DNA of 64,000 nucleotides from Nitzschia sp. DOCU1 (lineage: Eukaryota; Bacillariophyta; Bacillariophyceae; Bacillariales; Bacillariaceae), in assembly GCA_951394045.1 (NCBI GenBank), contig OX595989.1:1860001-1924000 (forward strand), written 5' to 3'. Below are positions 10,828 to 20,387 of the stretch, in pieces (positions within the stretch are counted from its first letter, which is position 1; every line of letters begins with the position of its first letter). The translations under genes were made by a program, and so were the position numbers. Under the pieces are notes generated by a model. It ran no database searches. It was not told where the DNA came from and saw only the letters and a list, made by a program, of their open reading frames with translations.

Positions 10828-11895
10828 TTAGAAGGCTGAAGTGGTGCCAAACGCTCCTTGTACCGTGGCGACCAGGTTGCGACCGACGTTCTGATAGGCA
10901 TCGCGTAAGTAGGTCTTGACGCTGGCCTCAGACCATCGCAATTTAAAAGCTATGTCGGGAAGGGAGGCCCCACCAAGATGCAAGCAGACGGCGGTGGTGA
11001 CTCGGTTAGAATGAGCAACGAGGCTGAGAATATTCCGTCGGAGAACATGGTCCGGGTCAGGATAAGCCAAAATGCAACCATGGCGTAAGGTAGAGGTAAT
11101 GTGATAGTCCCTGAGAAATGCGAACTGAGCGTGAGTAGAGCGCAAGCTTACCGCTGCATCGTTGTACACCCCCAGAGGCTCGTACTCCTTAGCACCAAGC
11201 AAGTGATGCCTTCGAATGATCCGCGCTAAAGCCGGGAAGATATCGAGGTAACGGACCCCTGTACGAGCAAATTGCCAGATGGAGAAATTTTCACGGGATT
11301 TGTCGAACCGAAAGCGGATCTGGACGACCACCAAGGATGGCTCGATGTCGGTGTGTAGAATGGCCTCGGCGGAAAAAAGACGCCGATGATGATCCAGAAA
11401 GGTAATATCTGAAGGGAGAAATGCAAGAGCTTGACCGGCCCACTCACCGGCCTCCCCGTTATCGGGAATGACTTGGAAACACTGACCGGCTCTCAAAGAA
11501 TGCTGGGCGTATTCACTGACTCGTGACCCTGTAAAGAGCGAGAACGTAATCCAGTCGACAGCAGCGGCTCGAGAAGTGAAAAAAGTACGATCGTCCGCCC
11601 AACAACAATCAACCAGCGCCTTCAGGATATCGAAAGTGAAGGGCTCTTTCTTCGGTTGTGGGCGATGCCACGCCTGCCGGGCAGCAATCATCTCCTTCAG
11701 AAATGGGTGAAGTGCCGGACGAACTTGCAACAGGGTAGCGGGATCTTTGACGAGGATATCTCGGCAGAGGAATGATCGCAGAAAATCCGCAGCCACGTTC
11801 ACGTAATTCCGGAGGGTCTGCGCTGAAAGAGTGGTACTCGAATCGAGATTTTCTCCCCGCTTGACAGCAGTCAAATATGTACCCAGGATGGCCAA
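10828..11895 (-). CDS. Tyrosine recombinase of the PAT-like element
   Basis: Catalyses integration of the element's circular DNA. The 355-residue protein has an N-terminal SAM-like core-binding region (about 20-100) and a catalytic domain with the first Arg in FTGSRVSEYA (R125), HxxR in AHSNRVTT (H295, R298), a Trp at the second His/Trp position (W321 in LRWSEAS) and the nucleophile Tyr329 in VKTYLRD. Spacing fits DIRS/Ngaro recombinases. It is intact from ATG to stop, begins 14 bp after the RT gene ends, and is the last gene of the element. Confidence 0.85.
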   Translation of the reverse strand: MAILGTYLTAVKRGENLDSSTTLSAQTLRNYVNVAADFLRSFLCRDILVKDPATLLQVRPALHPFLKEMIAARQAWHRPQPKKEPFTFDILKALVDCCWADDRTFFTSRAAAVDWITFSLFTGSRVSEYAQHSLRAGQCFQVIPDNGEAGEWAGQALAFLPSDITFLDHHRRLFSAEAILHTDIEPSLVVVQIRFRFDKSRENFSIWQFARTGVRYLDIFPALARIIRRHHLLGAKEYEPLGVYNDAAVSLRSTHAQFAFLRDYHITSTLRHGCILAYPDPDHVLRRNILSLVAHSNRVTTAVCLHLGGASLPDIAFKLRWSEASVKTYLRDAYQNVGRNLVATVQGAFGTTSAF

Positions 11896-11909
11896 GAGAC
11901 TGTCATTAC

Positions 11910-13811
11910 TTACACGTTCGAGATGCAGTCTTGTAACTCCGAAGGTCTCGAGCCAAGAGGCAAAATGACGAGCTCAAGACTCATGAGAGCGGTCATTTCC
12001 GTCTCGGACGTGACCACGGGGTCGCTGGACGAAAGAAGCCGCTGTAGATGCAACAGCAGCTTGTAAGGAATCAGGCAGATCCGACAGGACGCCAAACGGG
12101 GGTGCTGCGCGATAACGCAGTCCCATGTCGGGAAGGTCCGTCGGTCGGATCGGCTCAAACGATCGGCTTCCTGATTGTGGCGACCCGCCAAGTGGCTCCC
12201 TTGTAGCCGAGTAAGCTGCAAAGCCGCGTGTAAATGAAGAGAAGACAAAAACCGTGAGAGATTCCGAGCTGGCGCATGACGACAGGAGGCGGCCACCCGG
12301 AACCACGCCAGAGCAGACGTATTGTCCGCCAGAAAACCAAGGATGCGTCCAGTAGCTGGAGGGGAAGATGCTGCAAAATACCGAAGAGCAATCCACACGT
12401 TGATGGCGAGTCCCAATAATTCCAATGGGTTGATATGAAGGCCCGGGGAAGATGGAGAAAGCGGCTCATCGCTCCAGTCCTGCAGGTCCTTCATGGCAAA
12501 ACCCAAGGACAAAAAAGCCGTACGAGTAATCCGCCACATGAGCCCGGCCTCGGCTGACCAGCCACCCACCCCAGCATATGAAGCGTCCGAAAGGAAGATG
12601 GCCTCAGCACACCGCTCGATGAGAAGACCTATAGGGCGGCTCCATAGAGGCGAGCTGTCAGGATCCAGCAGCCAACTCGCGAGGAGACTCAAGTCTGCTC
12701 GAATCTGAGGATTAAGCCGAAGGGAGTTCTGCGTCCAAAACCGCTTGAATCTTGCGGCTCCACGAGCATTGCGAACCACCTGAGCCAGGGCTTGGGACAC
12801 CGTCCAAACTATGAAAACTCCCCAAGGAGAAACGTCGGCGGCAGCACGGAGTTTACCAACAATACGGGCTGCGTCCACATAAGTACACTTGCCGACACGT
12901 AAAATGCGATCCAGCAGATCCTTGAGGTCGGCCCGTTTATCTCGAGGCCAGGTAACCATCATACGGTGGAAATCCACAAGCATGCCCAAATAATTAAAAG
13001 TAGGACTCATGACTTTACCCCACTTCTCTTCATTCATGCTAGCAGCACGTCGATCTTCGTGAGCGTAGCCAAAAAGTTCGTGAGCTGCGATAACACTCTG
13101 TAGTAAGCATTGCCGAGCTCGGGAACGTTGGGCTGCCTTGCCATTATTGTCAACGAACGTGGCTTGAATCCAATTAGCAAGTTCATCCGCCGTCAGCAGA
13201 GGATTGAACTGATCCGAAATGGCAGGAGCTAGCGGCACATTGGTGGGCGAAGGCGCAATAACCGTGGACTCCACAAGCGAATCTGAAACCTCTGACGGAA
13301 CCGTACTGCAACTGGCAACATATGACCGTAGTTCCAAGAGAAGAGTAAAATTAGACGGGGCATTGCGAGCTCCAAAGACTTGGCCGACGGCAACCAGTAA
13401 GAACGCTCCGAAAACATAAGAGAAAGCAGTAGCCATATCAGGGTGGTAGAGTACCCGTTGAAACGCTGCATCAATGTCGTCGCAGTGCCCCAAGATATCG
13501 TCGTTAGGACAAGTAGCTCGCAGGTGCCAAGCATAGCGAAGCAAGCGTTGCCATGCCGAGGCATAGTACACCTGGGGACATTCATCCTTATCGTCTTTTG
13601 GGGGAGGAATAAAGGTATTGGGCGAGCCACTGCTACCTTTCCCATGTGGCCCATTCGTACAGTCCACACAGATACGGCCTTTGCCGTGGCGAACAGCCCA
13701 CTGCAACGGATTGAGCATCACCCCTGGAACGAACCACAAGAGGAAACGTGGGAGCGCCACATGATACGCCTTAAATTCCTCCTGAGCGAACTTTTTATCC
13801 ACAGCTGCCAT
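11910..13811 (-). CDS. Reverse transcriptase-RNase H of the PAT-like element
   Basis: Copies element RNA into DNA. The 633-residue open part holds RT motif A (DDIDAAFQR, residues 111-119), motif B (FGARNAPSN, 146-154), and at the motif C position TFVDNNGK (218-225), where the second Asp of the usual xxDD box is Asn. From about residue 404 there is a DIRS-type RNase H: SDASYAGVGGW, PLELLGLA, ADNTSALAW, and EADRLSR at the end. The start at 13811 is only where this frame first offers Met. The same frame is open further upstream to about 13980 and reads like the RT N-terminus there, so the true protein is longer and crosses a frame break. Confidence 0.82.
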   Translation of the reverse strand: MAAVDKKFAQEEFKAYHVALPRFLLWFVPGVMLNPLQWAVRHGKGRICVDCTNGPHGKGSSGSPNTFIPPPKDDKDECPQVYYASAWQRLLRYAWHLRATCPNDDILGHCDDIDAAFQRVLYHPDMATAFSYVFGAFLLVAVGQVFGARNAPSNFTLLLELRSYVASCSTVPSEVSDSLVESTVIAPSPTNVPLAPAISDQFNPLLTADELANWIQATFVDNNGKAAQRSRARQCLLQSVIAAHELFGYAHEDRRAASMNEEKWGKVMSPTFNYLGMLVDFHRMMVTWPRDKRADLKDLLDRILRVGKCTYVDAARIVGKLRAAADVSPWGVFIVWTVSQALAQVVRNARGAARFKRFWTQNSLRLNPQIRADLSLLASWLLDPDSSPLWSRPIGLLIERCAEAIFLSDASYAGVGGWSAEAGLMWRITRTAFLSLGFAMKDLQDWSDEPLSPSSPGLHINPLELLGLAINVWIALRYFAASSPPATGRILGFLADNTSALAWFRVAASCRHAPARNLSRFLSSLHLHAALQLTRLQGSHLAGRHNQEADRLSRSDRRTFPTWDCVIAQHPRLASCRICLIPYKLLLHLQRLLSSSDPVVTSETEMTALMSLELVILPLGSRPSELQDCISNV

Positions 13812-13833
13812 ATTCGACCGGACGGGAGGATGA

Positions 13834-14550
13834 TTATTGTATGCATCCCGATCGGCCAGGTCCTGAATAGTCGGAGTGTCGTTCCCATTGTGGCGGTGGC
13901 TGATCGGAGAGAGGCGGTCGAATACACATCTTCCAAAGAGTCGTGAACGAACGAGACCAGTTCCTAAAACGATTCGTGTACTCCCCGCTCAGCCACCGCT
14001 GAAAGTTGCCGTAGATAAAATCGAAGCGCAACAAAGTGCAAGCAAAAGGCTGGGCAACGGCCATTGAAAGCGACGTTGGCGTATTGTCAGGAGTGGGCGG
14101 AGGACGAGGCTGCCGAAGATGAGCAATGGAAAACCGCGTTGCTCGTAAGCGTAGCGAGGCGTACAGATCCCAGTAGACGTGGGCAGATGCCACGACTGCT
14201 CTTTCCGAAGATGACAAAAAAGGCCAAGCAAAGTGGACAAAAAGAAATCCACTAGGTTTATCCGGCGTAATCGATCGAGCACTGCTCACGGTCCCGAACC
14301 CCCAACGACGCCGCCGAAACGGTTGCCACGGTCGAGTGAGTGGAAGGTCGAAGAACCGCAACGGAATGGCAAAGGTAGAGCAAGTGCCACGAAGCTGAGC
14401 GTGATCGTCACTAGAGCAGTATGGCCAGACCCACGGAAGCACGGTTGAAAGGGACGGGGCCCGAGATTGGTCCCATTGGTAGTCGCCAGAGCCAGGCCAC
14501 CGTTGGCGAACCCATGATGGCGGCATATGGCGAAATTGGAAGTCCGGCAT
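13834..14550 (-). pseudogene. 5' part of the pol gene, out of frame with the RT
   Basis: This frame ends in a stretch (TLLRFDFIYGNFQRWLSGEY) resembling the segment that precedes the palm domain in DIRS-type RTs. It lies in another frame from the main RT. The likely continuation switches frame near 13980-13990, where the RT frame has an upstream stop. The remaining N-terminal residues are Pro/Arg-rich and unrecognised. The simplest reading is a 1-2 nt indel in this copy; overlapping frames with programmed frameshifting are the alternative. Confidence 0.4.
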
Positions 14551-14652
14551 CGGATCAGAAAAAGTGGGCCTGGATGGTGACGGGTCGTCAAGGAAAGCCA
14601 GCGGAAGATCAACAAAGGCATCGGGGACATCATCGCCTGCAACATCAGGCAG

Positions 14653-17600
14653 TCAGGAAAATGTGCCATCAGGCAACAGCGCGAGGAATTCGGCGGAAGG
14701 TTTAAGTACTTTCTTGACCCCGGGATTCTTGAGGAATTCTATGACAGAATTCCAATCAGTAGCAGCCGACCACTGCGAAGAGGAAAGGCAAACATGAAGC
14801 CGAAGCGACCTACCATTCTTACTCTTCGCACTAGTACTGCAACAACCCCCTGAACAAGTCATAGAGAGACCTCGAGTAGTAGCTCCGTAGCAGATATGAC
14901 GGAGAGCGCCATCAGACGCCGGGTCACGTAGCTGGGGCGGCTTGTAGCTGCGATCCAACGGAAGCTGTTTCACCAAGAAGTCCTGAGCTGAGATAGTAGA
15001 ACCGTCGGAAGGAAGTTCAACCAGCTCGAAAAGGGGTTTGCTACACGCAAAAGAGAAAGATTGAGACTTGGCAGAAGGAGCAGAAGAAGACGAGGGCGTA
15101 CCACTAGGAGCGGGAGGCCGACGATCTGAGTAGAGCTGAGTGCCACTGCTGCATTTAGAACCTGAAGAAGGGAGAGGTGTAAAATGATCCCCGGGAGGCG
15201 CCCTTTCCCAGATCGCAGAGAAAGGAAGAACCAACTCGTTATACCACGTCGACTGCAGGTACTGCTTATGGCTCTCAATAGCCGCAAGAAGACCCTGGGA
15301 GTGGGTGTGCACAGCAACCAAGGTATCCACCCGAGTCATCAATAAGGAAGTATGATCGTCGCAAAGCGCCTCATAAAAACCAAGATCCCCGCCAAATTGC
15401 AGGGGCTGCATCCACTGACGAAATATATCCAGTAACAAAGACAAAGAACGAAAGAACTCAAAAGTGAACCGCCGAGGATCCAATTTCCATCGCTGCGAGA
15501 CCTGAAGATCAGTCATACGTTCCGTCCATCGCCCAAGTAAATCGCCCAGAAGAGTGGTATCGAAGTCGCCGCCCGTGAACGCGTCATGAGCCAAGAAAAT
15601 ACTGAACATACTGGTGAGAGCAAAACAGATAGCCCGGGCATCTGTATCGGTAATGCCACCAGCAGGCAGAAGGCGAGTAGCAGGGCCAGAATCACGAAGA
15701 ACCTGCAGGAGATCATACGGGTGAAACATCTGGGGGAACTTGCCCGTGGAATCCATCTGATTCCCAACCTGCCAAGCGGCCGGGTTAAGAAGGACAGTAA
15801 AGGTAGCTGTGGAGAAAAACCCGACGTTAAAATACTGCCGTAGCTCGTAGCCTTGCGCCTTCATCCATGTCTCCATCAGTGGGAGAATCTGATCGGGTTG
15901 GGCACTAGGTGCCAGAACAGGGGTCAGGATGCACTTCACGGCCAATGAACGCGGCATACTGGGACAGACTTTGTAGGCATCCGGGATGGGATTTCCCGTG
16001 ACAGCATCATACAACGGAATATCCAGAATATGATGAGCCAATAGCCGGCATGCATTTAAGTAGAGGGCCAGAGCCTGCATCCGAAGCTGCGGGGTAGCAA
16101 TTGACAGCTCCTCGACGCGCACAGCAGAGTGCGAGAAGGCTGCAGGAGCAACAGACCCAGGCGAGAAGAGAGGCGCCGCCCGAGGCGCTGTCACAGTACG
16201 GGGCGGAGGGCGCACAGAAGAAGGCGAGAAAATAGTAGACTGCCCTCCAGGCGTCACCCCAAAGCCCACAGCCCGAAATGGGTCCGGAGTAGCTCGTAGA
16301 GCAGAACGAATACGAAACTGATTGTCAGGCAAAGGAGGACGACAGTCGCCACCAGACAAATCCACAGTACCTCCGAACATCGCGCCACGCGGCACACCCA
16401 ATGGGGGCAACCCGTCTGGAACGACCATCCCAGCAGGAGTGACTTGAGCGGGAGGCGCAGCATCAGTAGCTGGCGGAGGATTCGTACCGTCGAACAGTCC
16501 CTTAGTGGCCAGACGATTCTTGTCATAGCTACTTCGGAGCGGCACAGCAAGGGGATGAACAGCCAGCGACGAGACCACCATGGCCTCATAGCGTTGGCAG
16601 TCCACCGAAGCCAGAACGCGATGACCGAAATCGCCCAGAGGATCTTCTGGAAAGTTCCACTCATCGTCAGTACGGAAATGCACGCCAAAACCCGGACACA
16701 AGTGCGGGGGCAAGGCAACCCCGTACATCGTGTCGGCGTCGAGAGCCAGTTTGGCATTGAGAAGGAACTGACGGAAACGAGGTCGCGTACTCCCATCAGA
16801 GAGGAGACAATCGCAATGGAGGCGCCAACAGTACAAGTTACACAACTCAATGAGACGACTGGCACCAGCGTCGTCCAGAACTGTGGCGGGGTACAGACCA
16901 TCAACGAGGGAATTAGTGATACTATCCCCGATGAGGGACCAGGAACAACAGGGCAGAGCCATAGGGACATCGGGAGTAGCGGCACAAGCATCCAACCACT
17001 TCTCAAGAGTGGGCCTCAAGCGGTCTAAGGCCAAGACAAACGGATCAAAGGGCTCACCAGCATGGATAATCGAATCCCGAATAGCCGAAAAAGTGGTCCC
17101 CACGGGCCAAAGCATCCCCACTGGGGCAGAGGGAACCGCCGAGAAGAAAAACGCTCGAGGGTGTTCCTGCTCACCATGGGACACCTTAAGATTCAACAAC
17201 TCTCCCGTTGGGAAGAACAAAGGATGAGTCGCCTGAAGGTATGATGACATCAATGCTGTAGCCACATGACGAGAGGCTGCACCGAGACCAGCCAGCATTG
17301 CCACGTGGGGCTCATCCACATCGCAGCTATCCGCCGGAAAATGCCCACTCAGGACCTCCGGGCGCAGGACATCAGAATAGATCGTGCCCTGAACGTCATC
17401 AAGGGGAAGATGCCCTTCCAAGACCACCGTAGGGGCACCAAGGACAGCAATATAGACGGCCGAGTGCACGGAATCCGAAAAAAGGCGCAAAGCATCGCTC
17501 CTGGACCCTTCTCGCGGACATAGGCCAACTGATCCTTAGCAGCCAAAGCCGCCTTCACGTCCGCCACAACCAACTTCTTCGCATCCGAAGCGAGAGGGCG

Positions 17601-17885
17601 AAACTCCCCAGCATCACCTCGCAAAGCCTGGCGAGTGCGAAAGTGCCCGAAGAAATCCTTCACATGGGGGGGAGCCAGAGGCGTCCCCGATGAAACAACC
17701 AAGCGAGGAGTCAACGAGACACTATCCGCCGCCAAGGGCTCAGGCAGGCTAGCCGAAAAAGCATCCCCAAACAAACCATTCCCGCCATAGACTTCCGCAA
17801 AAGTCAAGGTAGTAGAACGATCCGCAACGAACTTAGGAGCAGGAGGCATGATGACGTCGACGAGAGACGAAAGCAAAAGCAGCAA
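14653..17885 (-). pseudogene. Gag-like protein of the PAT-like element, with one frame break
   Basis: First gene of the element, starting just inside repeat A1. Two overlapping frames cover it: 17885-17349 (N-terminal part, Met at 17885 or near 17850) and 17490-14653 (about 945 residues). The switch fits a -1 shift in a run of six T on the coding strand near 17490-17495. No zinc knuckle is evident. The protein is rich in hydrophobic and Pro residues, with a Ser-rich stretch near its C-terminal third. Assignment as Gag rests on position and size only. A mutation is more likely than programmed slippage because the site does not match a standard slippery heptamer. Confidence 0.55.
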
Positions 17886-17887
17886 CA

Positions 17888-18133
17888 GAGATCAAAAAGG
17901 CAGCAGGTTGGCAGCAACGCGTGCGAAGGCTGAGTCTCGAGGAGACGAAAGAATGAGCTCTTCTGCACCGATGCTACCACTTTGCTGATGGGCAGCATTG
18001 GTTTCTCCCATCGTCGTCATCTCTGACGTACGCTTTCCCAATGGTGCCCGTTGGCTGACGGACCAACTACTGACGAAAATATCCGACTGGCAGACAGACT
18101 ACTTCCTAGCTCTGGCCTTGCCTATACGTTGGA
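17888..18133 (-). repeat. Split direct repeat A1 of the PAT-like element
   Basis: 246 bp, matching 9820-10061; outermost 5' end of the element on the minus strand. Confidence 0.85.
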
Positions 18134-18580
18134 ATCCGAGGCCTCGCTCTTTCCCACCCTTTTCCACGTTTTCCGGGTCCTTTTCAAAATTCAAATATGC
18201 CCTATTTAGACCGATTTTTGACCGGCCAGCGCGAATTGGAATTCAATCATAGAAAGTCGCAGAACACCACGAAACGGTATTTTCGTCAATATTAGTGCCC
18301 TTTTTGACGGTTAATTTTGATGAATAGAGAAATTGGTGTCTTCAGTGTGACATTGGACGTCTTTTCGAAACGGTTGCGACACAATTTAACGCATATTCTT
18401 GAAACATTTGCGTAAACTGCCATTTTGTTTTACGCATCCATGATCTGGAAAAATGAAACCTCGAATGCGTAAAATTTTTATATTTACTTTAACGCACGTG
18501 TGATCGGCAAATTTATAAACGAAGGTTAAAGGCACCTTACATTTGAAGTGAATATGACAAATGCTTAACTTTATCATTAC

Positions 18581-20387
18581 TCAAGGATTCAATCTGTTTC
18601 TCAAACGCTCCATCATTGCCAAGTAGTCAGGATCTGGGGTAAACGAAATATCTTCTGGCATAGGTTTCATCAGAAACAAACCGTTTCGAGTTCGTACACG
18701 TGAAAGAACCACATAGGCCCAATTGCGGGTACGGCTCCAATCCATTATCACCAAGCTGTCCATTGATTTACCTTGGAGTTTATGCACAGTTGTTGCGTAG
18801 TTTAACACCGCTGGAACATGTTTTAAATCCATTTGCGCCTTCAGGAGGCGCCCTTCGAACGGCATTTGTACTGTCAACTTCTTGTTGGTAGGTAGCAAAT
18901 CGAAAGTGTCATCTAGTCGGAGATCACGCTTCTCCTTGTATTTCAGTTTGATAAGATTCACATCATTGATGTCGACGGTATTGACCCAACGTTGATGTAC
19001 TTTCATTGGTGTCAATTGTGCATTCGGTTTCAAAACAATGTGGTCAAACGTGCAACATGTGCCATTGGCAATGCCTTTGGACACATCAATGTTGTCACTC
19101 ACCATCAATTCGCAACCTCGGAACAGCCCAAGGAACGGATCAACTTTGTAGGACTGTTGTTTAACGTGCGCATCGGAACAGTTTTCCCAAAGATAGTGTT
19201 GCGTTTTCCCATCAAGCTGGATCTTTGAATCACCCCAATTTCCTGAACTCCGAACGATGATTGCGCCATTTGGTATTGGCATAGCTTCGTCTTCGTAATG
19301 AAACCTCTCCAAGTAGCATCGAAACACATTTGCGTTTATTGCGGATCTTTTTCGATTAGTGTAAACTGCATATCGAGCAGTAAGATCTTGAGGGATTTCC
19401 AAGTCGTTATTTTCAATATCACGAGTTGCCAGAATTTCTCTTAGTTTGGTTGGGTTCCCATCCCGTGCTTGTGCCATTGCTTCTCCGAGTTCCGGATCAT
19501 CCTTGTAGCGATGAGTACCATCCAGTTCGACCATCACATTCAATGCAAGTTCCCAGATGGGACTTGGCGGTCCTTTGTAAATTGGGGTACCTCCGAAACC
19601 TTCAAGTTGACAAAAATCCCCCAGAAAAAGAATCGGTATCCTCCCATAAGGATATTCTTGGCATTGAGATTCTCCTTTGCACCGTTCTGAAATGCGAGCC
19701 AAATTTCCCATATGAGCGAAAGAAATCTCGTCAATGATGTAAAGACGAGTATCCGCTGCTCTTTGAATATCCTCATTCGTAACGTCCCGATCTTTCCAAA
19801 GTCCAAACAATCGATGTGTTGTGTCACCCATAATCTCACTTGCTGCTGCACCCGTCATTGCGCTAACACGAATTGTATCTGACGTGAATTGGTGATCAAT
19901 ATTGGCACTGAAAGCTTTTGCATATGCAATCAATGATTCCAGAATGCGCGCTATAGCAAACGTTTTAGCCAGTGAATCCAACCTTTTTGCAAATCAATCA
20001 TTCCAGTCATACAATACTTACATTTTCCTGCACCAGCTGGACCGGTGATGAACATTACCAAAGGTGCGTTGCTTCTATCGCGTCTAGCGATAAGTTGTTT
20101 CAGCCCTTCCAATGCAAGCAAATCACCAAAACCAGTCGCATCATCGTAAAACGTCTTGACATAGGTTGCTGCCAACACTTCAAATGCTCGTTGTTGCTTC
20201 TCGTCTAGTCTGTCGCGTCTGCCCCATGCAATGATGGAGTCTTTTGATCCCGTGGCGAATCTAGGTTGATTTACTGTTTCGTACGATGTACCATCCGTGG
20301 ACGATACCAATGTGTTTAGGGTGGCAACAGAACAAACAAACCGTCGTTGCAGATCATCGACATCGGCAGTATTGCTGGTGACGGGTT
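18581..20387 (-). pseudogene. PIF1-type helicase part of the Helitron protein, with two frame breaks
   Basis: Superfamily 1B helicase that unwinds DNA during rolling-circle transposition. The upstream segment (20387-20022) ends with Walker A GPAGAGK. A 39 bp GTAAGT...AAAAAG segment (20021-19983) then interrupts Walker A, and 19982-18581 carries the rest: YIIDEISF (Walker B), ILFLGDFCQL, TVHKLQGKS and YVVLSRVRTRNG, all in order. The long frame after the intron is open for 466 residues to the stop at 18581. After splicing one base is missing at the exon junction. The link to the Rep part also needs one base removed from a run of eight C. Without these two changes it would be the C-terminal domain of a single Helitron Rep-helicase protein. 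Confidence 0.8.

Larger units (their letters stand above)
9618..18133 (-). mobile_element. PAT/Ngaro-like (DIRS order) tyrosine-recombinase retrotransposon
   Basis: Read on the minus strand, the 8.5 kb element has repeat A1 (18133-17888), a gag-like region, RT-RNase H, tyrosine recombinase, repeat B1 (10249-10062), repeat A2 (10061-9820) and repeat B2 (9805-9618). This A1-genes-B1-A2-B2 order of split direct repeats is the hallmark of PAT and Ngaro elements, which integrate through a circular intermediate using a recombinase instead of a DDE integrase. No target duplication is expected, and none is seen. B1 and A2 abut exactly, while A2 and B2 are separated by 14 bp of G-rich sequence. The repeats are close to identical, so insertion is fairly recent, yet gag and the 5' part of pol show frame breaks. 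Confidence 0.85.

Noticed and set aside
16444..17028. Plus-strand frame of 194 codons opposite the gag-like gene
   Set aside because: Antisense shadow of a long frame in the element; no motif.
18134..18580. Helitron 3' terminus (CTRR with hairpin)
   Set aside because: Several candidate CTRR sites exist on the minus strand, but none has a convincing hairpin 10-12 bases upstream, so I did not fix an end.
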